Below are positions 22,611 through 35,099 of a stretch of 64,000 nt of DNA, piece by piece. Under the pieces are notes generated by a model. It was not told the origin of the DNA. It made no database searches and worked only from the letters and a program-made list of their open reading frames with translations. The stretch comes from Neckera pumila. Lineage: Eukaryota; Streptophyta; Bryopsida; Hypnales; Neckeraceae. Position 1 is the first letter of the stretch; every line of letters begins with the position of its first letter. The stretch covers positions 47,181,528 to 47,245,527 of the forward strand of contig OZ018409.1 in the NCBI GenBank assembly GCA_963969595.1, written 5' to 3'. The position numbers were made by a program, and so were the translations under genes.

Positions 22611-23722
22611 ATGATATTCTAGAAGATCAATAGAGTGATATTATAGAAATTGTAGTTGAATTGTTTTAGTTGGTCTGACACTTCAGTGCACTTCCACCAT
22701 TTCAAGATTTGATAAGCTTTAAATTTTCATAGCTTCTATTCCTATTACCAAATGATTTGAAATTTTTTTTAGCTTGAAGCACTTTTGAATTTAAAGCAAA
22801 AATTCATGTGTTTGCAAAGTCTTTAAAATTCACAAATTTCAATTTCAATTCTTTGGTTTTGATTGCAATTATATGGAAACTAGTTTAATTCTATGTAATT
22901 ACATTAAGTGGTAAAATCTATTAATAATATGGATATATGGATTTGTTCATACTCAATTATATAGAACACTGCTCAATTTATAAAAAAATTTTGAAGACTT
23001 ATTGAAATTATTACTTTGTATTTTATTCTAATATGTATATTTTTTACTAAAAATTAGTATGGTGAATGCTTACTAGCACAACAAGTCCCAACTGCTAGTT
23101 ATTCTTTAAAAATGTCCAATCACCCATGTGAATTTCAAGGTTAGAGTGTGTTGCTTTTGGATGTTCTGGGGCCAACTGTAGTATTTGTCTAATGTTCACA
23201 AAGGATACATCTGTATAGTAAGTTTTCTTTTAAAATTCATATTATATTTATATAAGCTTGGAAAAATATGATTTTTATTATTGGTTTCCTAATTTATTTC
23301 TTAGCAAACACACATTTTTTTATTTTTTAAACCTAAACCCTCAAAATCTACCAATTTAAAACAAGTGTCACTTCTAGATGCTTCTACCTTTCTAATAATC
23401 CACCTCTTGTATATGTATTAAATATTAGATTTTTAATTTTAATAACAAATGAAACCGAATTTCACTATAAAGAAAAAAAACAAAAACGGTTAACTATAGG
23501 TAGCCTGGTAGATGATAGAGAGAAGACCTACAAGATTCACTAGACTTTCTATTATTTGGAATATCTTTAGTGACTTGAAAGAAGATTTATTATTCTATAG
23601 AAGTTCTTCATTCTTCCATTTTTGAATCCTTCTCTTAGTTCCCATGCTTTACTACCAAAGAATCCAGTGCCCTAAACCCTTCTTCAATATATATATATAT
23701 ATATATCATCAAATTTATTTCA

Positions 23723-26700
23723 TTGCAATCAATCATATTCTCCTACCACCTTTTTTATCTCTATCCAACCTTCATCATATCTTCTCCTCCTTTGTCTTTC
23801 CAAGGGGTTTTCTCTGTCCACTCAGAACGCAAACCCTTTGTTCATCCACTTGACTCAAGCCTTAAAAAGGCTCCATCCACTCATTGTCACTTTGATGTAC
23901 TTCAATGTTGGGCAAAATCATATGGCCCTATTGGATCAGATGTTTTAGACCAGGAACTACAGAAGATGTTAAGTGAAGAGGGCCTTTTTGAATATCACCA
24001 AAAATATGGACCAGTTACTTGTCTTTGGATTTCCAATCCTTCGAATCCATTTGACCACCATGTGCTCTTTTGACATTATTGCGCTAAACTTTTTGGCTTT
24101 CCTAATCTTTACTTTGAATCCAATGGCGAAATAGATCATGTCTCAGGAGTTGCAAGGAATTGTGAAGACAAAGTTGAGGAAGCGTGCAAAGAGTCCATCC
24201 GCTAGAGCAGAGGCCGCTAAAGCATCAGGTTCTAAGCGTAGGAAATCAAAGGCGGATGCCCTAGCTAATTCCGCCGTCAGTGTAGGGTCGGCTTTAACAA
24301 ATGTTGTCCAGCCCTCTGAACCTGCTACCCTTGCTGTCCCATTGGATGATGCGGGCAAGTTTGCTCTAATTCAAAAGAACTTTTGGATTGATTATGGCAG
24401 GTGTTATTTGTTTAATAAAGAACCTCAAGTTGTGAACATCAAGGAGTGCATTCTTGCTCGTGACGACTACATCATTTTGGGTATGGAGGACAAAATCTTA
24501 GAGTTTGTCAAGCACAAACTCCTTGTGATTGGGCACATTCAAGAGCAACAGTGACTGTGCCTTACTCCTGTTAATTTGAATAAGAACTTGTTAAAGGTTC
24601 TTCCGGAAACATGGGAAGAAATAAAAAATGGGTAGTTTATGATTATCAACTAACAACACAGCATCCAAGCATCCCTAGACTTGCAAAGAGAGAAGTGCAG
24701 TGAAGCCCGGAGAGTTGAACTGAGAACATGAAAGGCGTACATCGTGTGGACCTTGGAGTCATTGAAATTAGTGAACATTTCATAGTTCTATAATTTGACA
24801 AATCATCTAGACCACGCGCAACCAATGTGGAGGAGTTAAATCCTAAGCTTCCAAAACGTCTAGATCAATAAGCAGTGCCCAACAAGCAAGGCAAGTGATC
24901 CAATGCTTAGGCAAAATGTTTCCATGCATAGTAATGTGCAGTTTGAGGTATAATCATTATCCATTCTATTTATCTTTGAGTCGAAGATAATAGCTAGTTT
25001 AAATCATTGATCATGATTTATGTATATTTTACATCCTCTGCAAGTTTGTAATGGGATATGTTGTCAAGTCAATCAGCACTATTTTATCTTTATGTCAAAG
25101 ATAAATTTCTTACTTGTTCCATACTGAATAAATTTTACTTTCTAGAATTTTGCCATTGCTGTTGTGAAATGATTCTAGAATATAAATCCGGATAACGAGG
25201 GCTCAAAAATAAAATCCTACACCAACTTGAAGTTCGAGCTCAAGGTCATCATCCTTCCGGACACTATCTGGAAATACTTGAAGGAATTTTTGATCAAGTA
25301 CCACGAGGGCAAGCTCATTGACCCATGGATTTGTGAACCCTTCAAAGATGCGGAAGACTTTAGTTGGAAGTATTTCTCCTTGAAGAGAGATATCTTCAAG
25401 CATTTGGGTCACTTTATGGACCGGTGTCTGGAGGTTTTTGTCCTTCATTTGTTGAAACAAACTCTTGGTCGACATTTAAAGTACCCAAGGGTGACCATCG
25501 GCAAAACAAAATATCTAGTGCCCGACAGTCAAGACGCGAAGGACTGGATTGAGTGCAAAAAGAAGAAGCAAGTCATTTACAAGGAGTTTTTTTATTGTAA
25601 TACCCAGTCTTTAGCTGCGGGACGTCTCCACTAGTACTAACGTGGAGGTCTAGAGGTTATGGAACAAGAGACATCATTCTCAAGTGCAATGTGGGACTTT
25701 TTCCTTTCACATCCATAGCCAGCATTCTGGAGCAAACGCTTGTCAAATGACTCAAAGAAGAAGCCCGCTAAAGAAATAGGAGATAAGTTTGCCCTCGAAG
25801 CAGAGTTGTTCCAAAGATTCATGAAGATGAAATGCTGACTAAAGGAAAACTCTAGAGGGTACCAGTTCCGGGGGTTGGACTTCAAGGATCAAGTGCTGGT
25901 AACGTTAGAAACATACAACTACGTCAATCAGCCCCTCAACCTTGTTGTTCTTGACGTTTGTGGCATGTAGAGGCCAATTGTGCCCGCAAACACTTTAAGT
26001 TCATTTCCTTTCTAGAGTTTTTGGCTACAAAGCTTACGGACCTAGAGGCGACAAACACAAGCATTTGGATGTGGATTGTGGAAGTGGAAGAAGACTTTAG
26101 AGACGTTGTCAAATTTATCGAGACGGTCTTTCCCGAGTATGACTGTCTGCAATTGTTGTACGTTCCTTGTCGGCCAGAGCGCCTGGACAACGTTTCTAGT
26201 CGTCTCAAATGCGCCCCTGACGTGCGTCTTCTATTTCCCTTCAAGAAAAAAGACTACCATGCAAGTATTGTGTGTGCCAAAATGGAAGCAGAGTATCACG
26301 CTGCCAATGTCTTGTACTACCAACACCCCAAGTTCAACACCAAAGCCAAATTCTAGATTTACGCAACTGAGCTCCAAATGGAGTTCTACTTAGAAATTTT
26401 GCAATGTTTTGAGGTGTCAAAAGAAAACGTCCTCGGCATCAACGCGGGCGTAAAGTTTGTTATAGTAGCCAAGGTACGTTTATCCTTGAGTCAAGGATAA
26501 TTAATGGACCCTTCATTGCTTTTCACTTTGTTTTTAGTGTCTCCCTTTGGTTAGTGTTTCCCTTTGTTTTTTTGCTTTTCACTTTTATTTTGGACTTGAA
26601 GGTAAACTCTTTCTTGTGTTTTACAATAGTAGAATATGTGCTGTTGCCAAGGTTACATTATAAGTCAATTGACATTATCTTTGACACGAGGATAACTTTT

Positions 26701-27080
26701 TTACTCCTATGTCATCATCTGAGTCTTGTTCCCTTTGCGTGTTGTTTGCAGCTGTTTGAGACTCACTATTGTGGCCTCGTTCAAAAGCATCTCACTTTGA
26801 AGCATGGAGCAAAAGCATGGGATACAACGTTCATGGATATGAACGATTTCTTGCATTCTAATTCACCGTATTTGGTGAATTACTTGCGGCCTTTATATGT
26901 GGACGTGCCGGTGATGACTTTTGTGTCTCCACCCTCAAAAGAGGATCTATAGTCTCCTCCTGGTTTTGACAATGAAACGAGGGAGGAAGAACTTGGGAGT
27001 CTAGAATGTCTCCGCATCTCCACCGTTGCACATGAGCCCCTGAAATTGAAGTCCAAAGTCAATGAAGAGGTTTCACTATA
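23723..27080 (+). pseudogene. Intron-containing gene relic with N-x-QHS motif
   Basis: Exon-like blocks: 23880-24070, 24138-24947, 25179-26473 and 26752-27080. Two introns fit GT-AG in phase: 24948-25178 (GAG|GTATAA to TTCTAG) and 26474-26751 (CCAAG|GTACG to TTTGCAG). Conserved-looking segments include a basic Lys/Arg/Ser/Ala-rich stretch, FMIIN-stop-QHSIQASLDLQ, AYIVWTLESLKLV, a stretch containing FYNLTNHLDHAQPMW, and LPDTIWKYLKEFL. The N-x-QHS string recalls DGQHR/ParB-like motifs. From memory, similar proteins form lineage-specific families in mosses and charophytes. Several stops, mostly TAG, and at least two frameshifts (near 24100 and 25960) disable it. No function assigned. Confidence 0.55.
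26474..26751 (+). other. Predicted intron of the 23.7-27.1 kb relic
   Basis: GTACGT donor and TTGTTTGCAG acceptor join GVKFVIVAK to LFETHYCGLV in one frame. It contains two copies of the 21-bp hairpin motif (26480-26500 perfect, 26675-26695 imperfect), the first only 6 bp from the donor. Confidence 0.6.
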
Positions 27081-28446
27081 AGAAAACTACAATTTTTTTG
27101 ACGTCAAAAGAAACACAAAAATGCGTCACCAGTGATGTAGGCCAAAATGCGTTTTGTTTTTTGACGCGAGTGACATGCCAAATTTCTCTTGACATCATTG
27201 ACAACATGGAAAATTTTGCGTGACGTCACCGAAAATCAGGGGCTCTAAACTTCTGTAAGTGTGCCATGTGGAGGGGTCCGAGGTGCCAACTCACCTCTTT
27301 TTTGGGCAGATTCTACCTTTTTTGATTATTTTCGGGCCTACCCCTTTCTACCCGAGGCAGTGACGTGGACCCCTTCCAAAATCTGACGTGGCAGATTAAA
27401 AATCTGACGTGGCTCTTCCACATCAGATGCCACGTGGCTCCATGCCGAGGGTTCTGATCTTCAGTTATGTTTTCTGTGACGTCGTCAACAACGGAGACAT
27501 GTTTCGAACGACGTCACCGATAGCGTTTGGAGGACAGGTAGAGGTTTTTCATTAACGACATGGTATCTGTTTTGAGCGACATTGTCACGTTTTGGAAGAT
27601 GTCCGTGGTGACATGTTATTGGACGCATTTTTATGCTTTGGAAAATGCATTGTTGTTGCCAAAGACATAGAAACAGACATGGAAGACAACATGTTCTGGA
27701 ACGCAGCTTCCAGGTTTGCGAAATTCATGAATGTTGCCCACGACATTCAATGCGACATGAAGGATAGCAAATGCAAGGAAGGAAATTGTTTTAGCCCGTG
27801 TTGTGATTGACATGTGTACAAAGCATGTAGTGTAATAACAGAAGCACAGAGCTCATACAATCACCTATCCATAAAGTGTGCCTGTGTTCCACCAATGAGT
27901 GCAAGACCAAGAGGAATGCAAGTACATACAACAACACAATATGTCTGAATGTTAGGAAGTGAACATGAAAAATAGCCTTAGTAATAATATTCACTTCAAT
28001 TACATAAAAACGTGTTGTAAATGAATGTGCATTGTTAACAATTAACCAAGTTGAATGCTTGCCAATCAACAGAGACACTTCTCCTTGCAACTACCATAAC
28101 ATGAGATGGTATATGTAATATGCTATAGTAGAGGAAATGGAGAGCCTATTGTGCTACCAAAAGTACAATAGAATAGCATTAAGTCTTGCGAATGACTTCC
28201 CTTCAAAACTCGCCTCAATTGCTAGCATAGTCATCTTTGTGGGAAGTAGTACTATAGATGACATGGTAACAGCTCCATCCCTCCCTCCATTTGATCTTCT
28301 CACTGCCACAGTTCCTTCCTGTCACTGATGATACAGGAACACGCTTCCATAGATACAACAAAGAACTTGGTCTGCTCTTCATGATGTCGCACCCAACAAC
28401 ATAACGTCTTTAGAGACATGATAGGCAACATGAGTCCGGATGAAAT

Positions 28447-31400
28447 TCACTTCTTCGGAGTTGGTGATTTCCTCCCACTAGACGCCTGCACCGCTCCACC
28501 GCCATCGATAGTATGAGTAAAAGTTTTACATGAGATGTAAAAGAGGGCTACAGAATTGAAGGACCCCTTTGTTTATAGAAACTTGCACAAATACCACATG
28601 AACAAACAAAGGTCTAACAAGTCAATGGTGTCCCATGTTTTCCTACTCACCTTGGAGCTAGAACTTGCAGCTTTAGTCACATTGGCTGCCTTTGGTGCTG
28701 TTTTTGGTGCGTTTGTCTTTGGCAGTGGCTTCACGACCTTCTCGGATGTTTGGGAAGTTGTCTTCGTTGCACGGCAAGGTCTGCTAATTGAATCAACTGG
28801 TGCTTCAGAGTCCTGCAAACAAGAAACTCACACAATGCTCTGATGAACTCCCATGAAAACAAAGCGCGCCTAATCTGGTTAACAGTGACATGTACATCAA
28901 CATGACGCTGTTGTGTTGAGAGGAGCACGCTTTGGGAATACGCAAAGTATCTGGCTGCAACTGGAACTAGTTAGTCATTGACTTCAAATAATCTTCAAGT
29001 CTTCTAGTCTTCAATCTTCTCTTCGTTCTTCGGCCTTCAAACTCCTCCCCGTTGGCCTATCCTGAATTGGCTCTAAATGGGTCAAGATTCGGTCAAGTAG
29101 GTAATAAGAACCACGGGCCTCGGACGGGTAAAACGGGACGGCATAACACGAGATGCCGTCCAGATGATGGGCTCCTAAACTTCAAACTCCTGGTGACCAG
29201 CTCTAACTAGGCTTTAGCTTTCACCGTGAGAACAAACAGATTTGACCATGCGGGTGATTAAATCCCACTGTCTCCACAAACACAAACGAGGCTAAGCATT
29301 GGTTTAACCCAAGCTGCACGCAACAACAAAAGTTTACAATAAAAGACAAGCCACAAGCCACAACACACAAATTCTCCTCCAACTCCAACTTCAAATCTTC
29401 ACTCTAACTTCAATTTCAAAGCTAAACTTGAATGAACACCACCAATGCTCTACAACTCCAAATAGAATGAGTGATAGCTCTTTGTAAAGCTAATACAATT
29501 TTCTATACTTTCACCAAATTTCAATTCATTCAAATACTCTCCCCAATATCTATGATTGCCCAAAGTTTCGGTCTCTAAAAGTGAGGGCAGCAGACCCTCC
29601 TTCACTTCAACACTCACAACTCACTCATAAATGCTCCAAATACAACAAATAATAGCTATTTGAAAAGCTAACAGAATTCTCTACAACTTCTCAAAATTTC
29701 ATTGCAAAATAAAAAAATTTCCGTCTTCTATGGTTGGTCAAAGTCTCATCCCCTTCAATTGGGAGGCAGCAGACCTTCCTCCACTCAAACTAGCACAAAT
29801 CTCCACTCACAACTTCAATTCAAGCAAGAAAAGACCTCTTCCAATCACAACATCATAATACACAACTCCTCCAATTTTTCATTGAAAAACCCCCTTCTCA
29901 AAACATAACACAACAACCTCCAAACATTCGGATCCCCCCCCTAAACTCACAACGAGAGAGAAGATGAAAAAAAATCACCTTAACTTCACTCTAACTTCAC
30001 TCTATCTCTTTATCTTTTACTTTTCCACTCAATCTCCATCTTATCTTATCTCTAACTTCACTCTATCCACTCTATCTACAGAATAAAGAACTAAAATCTA
30101 CATATATCTAGTAGAGGTAAAAAAAAAACTAGAACCCCAATTTCTTGAGACTCAGAAAAAAAAACCTTTAGTTCGACATAGTATAAATCTAAATAAAACA
30201 CAAAGAAGAATATCGAATGAGATGAAGCCACCTCAAATGATGTCAACTTCTTTATAGTGCAACAAATATTAAAATCTATCTAAATCATATATATATACAT
30301 AATCTACATAATGTCTGCATTTGCAACACGACAACGCATGATGTTGCAGTTATGTTTTTATGTCTTCTACAACATCTTTGAGAACAAAAAATTAGCATCA
30401 TGGACATTGCAAGTTCAATCACGGGCAGGTGAATACAATGACATGATGAGGTAGGTTCAAAACAGGTATTACCTGCTGCGGGTTTACACTCCGGCCTTCA
30501 GATGCAGGACCTTCTACCGCGGGCTCAAGTGGACTCACCGTGGGCAATTTATAGGCGTCGTCCTCTTCGTCTTCAACTTCTTCTTCGCATCCTGCCACTG
30601 CATCTGCTGACTTGGAAGCCTTGTGTTGTACTACTTCCGTGGTGACCTCACCCGCAACATCGTCGTGGACTACATCTTCGACTCCCCTTGCAACGTCTCC
30701 TGAAACGTCTCCCGATACATGTACTGAGTCAGCAACAGTGTCGTCAGAGACAGCTACAGCAGTGTCCACTATAGGGGCGGCAGACTCCACCAATGGCATG
30801 AGTAAGTCAAGTGGCATAGTCGCCAATGCTGCTGCCCCTTCCGAAATGAGCTGTGGTGCTCCTACAACTCCTCTCAAGGGAGATGGCTCCATTTCATCCT
30901 CTAATGAAAGAGGATCTTTACTTTCTTTTCCACGAAGGGCCTCCTTGAGCATGTCCTTCATTTCTTTCTGCGACAACTCAAGGCGAGCCATGGAGCCTTC
31001 AACCTCCGTGATGCGTGTACGCATGTCTTGAAGCTCCAACCCGTAATCAAAGCGGGCTTTCTTCCTGTCCTCGCTGATTCTCTTCAACTCCTTAGCCACT
31101 TCTGCGTCAACCTCTACATCGAGTGGAGGTTGACCTTCTTTCATGGTCTACATTGCCACATTTGAGTTAGTGATAGGGAGGCATATTGAGATAGAATGAC
31201 ACACCCAACCATGGGAGCTAAACAGAATTTTAACAGGGTACATATTCATTGTACGCTAACACATTCAAAGAAAGAAGAACATGGAGAAAGCAATCTGCCT
31301 TTGTGCACTGCCGATTATGTTCAAACTCCCATGTCGTCAAAGACGTCTGAATGAACATGTCACGTCTTCAAAGATGTCATTTGACGTATAACACTTCACA

Positions 31401-32388
31401 AACAATGTCTTCCATGACATCAGGAGCAAGTGCGACAAAATGACTAGAAGTTGAGGGGATGTGCGAGACCACAGTGGCAGCATCAACGGAGTCTTAGAGG
31501 GCACTCACCAAACGGGAAACAACTTGCCTCTCAACAGCCTTCACCTGCATCGAGGAAGTTCCCTTACTCTTTGAGATTGCACGCATGTGCGCTGACTTTG
31601 CTTATGCCTCTTCGGTAGCCCGATAAGCTTGTAGCCCCTTCCAATACGTGGCATTGTAATCCTCACGCTTCGGTTTGTCATTGTCAATCATTTTGCACAA
31701 CTTATGGCGTAGTGTGATGAGTGACTTCGTTATGATGGGAGCAAGAAACCGCTCACTTATGCATTTGGAGTGACCATAAGTCTCTCAATATGCGAAATGG
31801 GGGGCAATCATTTACTGTGTAACAAGATGCAACTGAAAAACAATATTTGCATTCCATTCAAGAGGAAAAAAAATGACACAGCACGGTTACAGTTTAGAAG
31901 AAGACATCATGCCCCACAAACAATCCTGTCCTCTTCCATATAACGTCCTGCGGATTATTACGTTTCAATAACATCATGACTGATGTCACTTTGGACATCC
32001 ACTACGACGTCATAGACGACAGCAGAGGCATTGCAGGCAACGTCGTCGTCGAAGAACTCAGAGCTTGTACCTAATATGAAACCCTGTATTGAAAAAAAAA
32101 GATGTTTTAGACGAACCTGAGTAAAGGCGGTCAAAGAGTTCTTTCCGTAGATCAAGCGTTTGTCCCTCCCACCCCGAAGTAGGGTCTAGGGACTTTGCAT
32201 ACTTGACGACGTCCTTTGTCAAAGCGTCCCTCATGAGTCCATGCGGCTCCCCATTCACGTCCAATTCAATTGGTTTCTTCATTCCACCTTTTTTCTTGGA
32301 TTTCCGCTTCCTCTCGATTTGCAGTGCTTCTGTTGCACCCTCCGTGTCACCACCTGAGTTTTCCCCGCCTGAATGTGTTTCATATCCT
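28447..32388 (-). CDS. CACTA accessory gene, multi-exon (transposase_24-like)
   Basis: Exon-like blocks on the minus strand: 32388-32117 (acceptor TTGCAATAG, donor CTCAG|GTTCG), coding around 31830-31440 (with a stop), 31144-30419, 28812-28651 (acceptor GTTTGCAG, donor CCAAG|GTGAGT) and a last exon ending TGA at 28447-28449. The first block reads ...KKPIELDVNGEPHGLMRDAL... and ...LRKELFDRLYS, similar in style to the plant transposase_24/TNPA-like proteins of CACTA elements. The 241-codon block has a coiled coil and a Val/Asp/Ala-rich repeat stretch. The 28.7-kb block is Lys/Thr/Ser/Pro-rich. Exon linkage is inferred. Confidence 0.4.
28940..30410. other. AT-rich interior of the CACTA-like region
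   Basis: No gene seen. It holds the 179-bp tandem duplication (separate entry), long C/T- and A-rich runs around 29930-30180 and a short TA run near 30290. It could be intronic to the minus-strand CACTA gene. Confidence 0.5.
29440..29815. repeat. Imperfect tandem duplication, period about 179 bp
   Basis: Two copies aligned on GGCAGCAGACC (29586 and 29765), preceded in both by GCTAAnA-n-AATTnTCTA, TTTCA and ATGnTTG. About 80 percent similar by eye. Confidence 0.6.
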
Positions 32389-33125
32389 CTATTGCAAAAA
32401 CAACATGAGGAAATGGGGGTGCGTGCGTGAAGGTCATGTCTCAATACATCTGTCTTGGAAACCTTTGCCCACAATAACAAAACGCTTGCAGACGCTTTAC
32501 AGATGTGAGAACATGCAATACATGAGTAATGAGATGACATTAGACAGTGGACCTGAAGCGTCCCTCGAACGTCTTTTTGGACATCAGTTTCAATAGGCTG
32601 GACATTCAAAAGGACGTCATCTTCAACACGCTACTGAGAACACGACTATGTGGGATATAATAACACCTACAAAATGTTATTACACACTGAAATGATGAGG
32701 ACCGCATAGAAGAAGTTCAATTTTCGGCAAGGAAGACAAAGGCAGGTGCACTTGGTATAGACCTGAGAATACATTGCGGGCCATGTCTGGCAATACATGA
32801 AAAAAGACGTCTGGATGTTCAATAACTCTTGTACTTTTCACCCCGCTTGATGGTGCACTGCCCAAATCATCAAGACTCTTGTCAATCACGACAAAATCTA
32901 TTTTGCACTACACCATCCAATATGCAACACATTGCTCATAAGGTCTGAGCTTTGGGAAATCCAAACCATCTCTAATTCTGAACTACATCACAAGCAACAA
33001 TGAAATTATAAGCAAATTAAAACATCTAGTACGGTCTCTGTTTACATATATTATTTACGGACAACATTAAGTTAGGAATGAGACATGATAGAAGACTTTA
33101 AAAATAGAGGAAAAACAATTTATAA

Positions 33126-34546
33126 CTATTTGCCATTTGCTACCAACACTTTTTGAGCAGCTTGAATCACAGTCAAGTCTCGGTCATGGTTCACAACAAT
33201 GCAAAGAAAATTCCGATCTCCTTCACAGAAAACTTAACTAGCTCAATTGATGCAAATGTCTACCTGCTTGGCAACATTGCTTCATAGAGTGCGGTAGGAT
33301 CAAAACCAACGTGTTGTTTTTCCTCCTATTATTGTGCAGTGCTTCAACTTGTCAATCATGCTTGTCACCTAGGATAGCCAACATATCTGATATTTGAATT
33401 AGCAAACCAGTTAAATGATACATACTCATGGATTCAGCACTCAGCTTTGGCCTTAGCCATTCAAATATACTCTGAATTGCCTTCTCCAAAGGTTTTGCTT
33501 GCTGTTTTCCAAGTACAAGAATCAAAAGCTTTTTTTTGTTGATGAAAGTTACAAAATTGCAAGTTCAATCTTGTTTGTAAGGCCTTGCTTCCAAATGTAT
33601 CATAGCTTGCTTGATCAAATACACCAATCCAGATAATGCAAAGTCTAAACCATAAATTTTATCGGACAAGTGAAGTCGAGAAGAGTATTCCTCAGAGTAC
33701 GACATGACCTAGACAGATACTGATAGATACTGATAACCGGCATATACGTATTTCTTCCTAGTGGGAAACTTGAATACAACCCAACAAGGTGATCTCCTAA
33801 TTTTGAGCTCCTAAATTTGTTCATCTATCCCCTAACATTGCCGTGATCATTTATCAGAACAAGAAGATGAAGCAACAAAAATTCAGCAAAATCAATGCCT
33901 CTCTCACCTGATTCTAGCAAAGGAACTTCCATTGTTACCACCTCAATGCCAATTTCATCAGCAGAGTTTTCCTGACCTATTTGGAAGGGGAAAGAAGACC
34001 ACGTTAAACTTCAAAGATGATTTCATTTTATCTTAACCATTATTTATCTACAAGAAATGCTACATATTTATTCTTGAAAGCAGCCATGAGCAAACTTCAC
34101 TTAGGGCATCAATCAACAAAACATGAAGCAAGCTTCTCGAGGCACAAACAAGTAACCAAATGCTCCTTAGCTATTTTGAACCAGCCGTCTAGTAGTAGAC
34201 TGCAATTCAAGACCTCTACCAATTGCAAGCAATCGTAGTTATTCCTCTTTCAAATACAATTTTAGGGCAAACACACAAACAAAATCCACCCGAAATCCTA
34301 TCCAACGGCACTGTTGAGCGCACCGCACTCCGCATAGAACCAATTACCAATGCATTGATCCAAGCTCTCCACCCGATTGTGATTGAATGCACTCAATCTT
34401 GCACTATCGCACCAAAGAAAATATGGCAAAAAAGCGGAGGCTCCAGATAGACAAAGGCTTGACGCGAGTGCAAAACGTCTTGAGAAGAACAGAGGAGAAA
34501 CGATTACCTCATCAACTTCAACTAGCTTGATAAAGCCAGGATCCAT
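33126..34546 (-). CDS. Exon-like blocks of an unrecognised multi-exon gene
   Basis: Minus-strand pieces look coding and have plausible splice sites: 34546-34508 (MDPGFIKLVEVDE, donor GAG|GTAATC), 33971-33908 (ENSADEIGIEVVTMEVPLL, acceptor GGTCAG, donor TCAG|GTGAG), about 33712-33600 (a stretch containing SSRLHLSDKIYGLDFALS), about 33530-33420 (LLILVLGKQQAKPLEKAI, then FEWLRPKLSAES), about 33331-33263 (EEKQHVGFDPTALYEAMLPS, donor CAG|GTAGAC) and a last block ending TAG at 33126 (RNFLCIVVNHDRDLTVIQAA). Joining the third and last blocks needs a frame change, so some exon limits are wrong or the gene is decayed. No family recognised. Confidence 0.4.
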
Positions 34547-34884
34547 GACATGCCCCGCTAGCAAGCAACAAGGCCAGCAATGGCGTGGGCAAAAATCGGT
34601 AAGCGGAGAGATGTGTGTGAAGGTTTGGGCAGAGTATACGCAAATTTAGAGCTTCAAACCCTAACCCCCTCCTTGCCTCACGTGTATGCACCTGCCCAGC
34701 CTTGCCCTAATAATGTGCCAAATGGCAAAGCTGCAGCAGGCTTTTAAAGCAGAAAGTCTACAAATGCTTGAAACAACAGAATTAGAAAGGTCTATAGGTT
34801 AGTTTGTTGATTCAGACCAAAATTTGTCAATTTTTTGTCATATAGGGTGCCCTTCTCTTGTAGTGCATTGACAAGGCTACAAAT

Positions 34885-34942
34885 GATCCTTAACTCAAGG
34901 ATCCCATCGATAAGGCTACAGAAGATCCTCAACGCGAGGATC
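34885..34942. repeat. Two hairpin motifs in tandem
   Basis: GATCCTTAACTCAAGGATC (34885-34903) and GATCCTCAACGCGAGGATC (34924-34942), 39 bp apart, relatives of the motif at 20243. Part of a 37-bp duplicated context (ACAAGGCTACAAATGATCC and ATAAGGCTACAGAAGATCC). Confidence 0.65.
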
Positions 34943-35099
34943 TTATCTCCACGCATTCGGCTTTCCAGATGCAAGGAATTAAAGCAACTTCTGCCTCTGA
35001 CAATTACACAAAAAGTGACCACATTGGGCCAATGTCTGCGGCTCTTCTACCTTGTGTTGAGGATAATTGTCCTCGGCCTTTACTGTCTATAGGGGATAG

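Larger units (their letters stand above)
18391..23700. other. AT-rich spacer
   Basis: No convincing gene. It includes CCTAAACCCTAA-type strings near 18950 and 19100, a short coding-like relic on the minus strand (about 19831-20276, frames interrupted), perfect and imperfect short hairpins at 20243-20263 and 20364-20386, two local duplications (listed separately) and a TA microsatellite at about 23688-23708. Confidence 0.6.
27074..32620 (-). mobile_element. CACTA-type DNA transposon (one end seen)
   Basis: CACTATAAGAAAACTAC at 27074 matches the plant CACTA (En/Spm) terminal inverted repeat and is preceded by TTT, a possible 3-bp duplication. Inside follow many short GACGT(C/G) and GACATC motifs in both orientations (27100-27760 and 31330-32700), as in CACTA subterminal repeats. 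A split minus-strand gene lies between them. I could not find the matching opposite terminus, so the right limit is a guess from where the GACGTC-type motifs fade. Confidence 0.5.

Noticed and set aside
27592..27810. Short Cys/Asp-rich plus-strand frame
   Set aside because: Lies in the GACAT/GACGT subterminal repeats of the CACTA-like element; the peptide is a by-product of the repeats.
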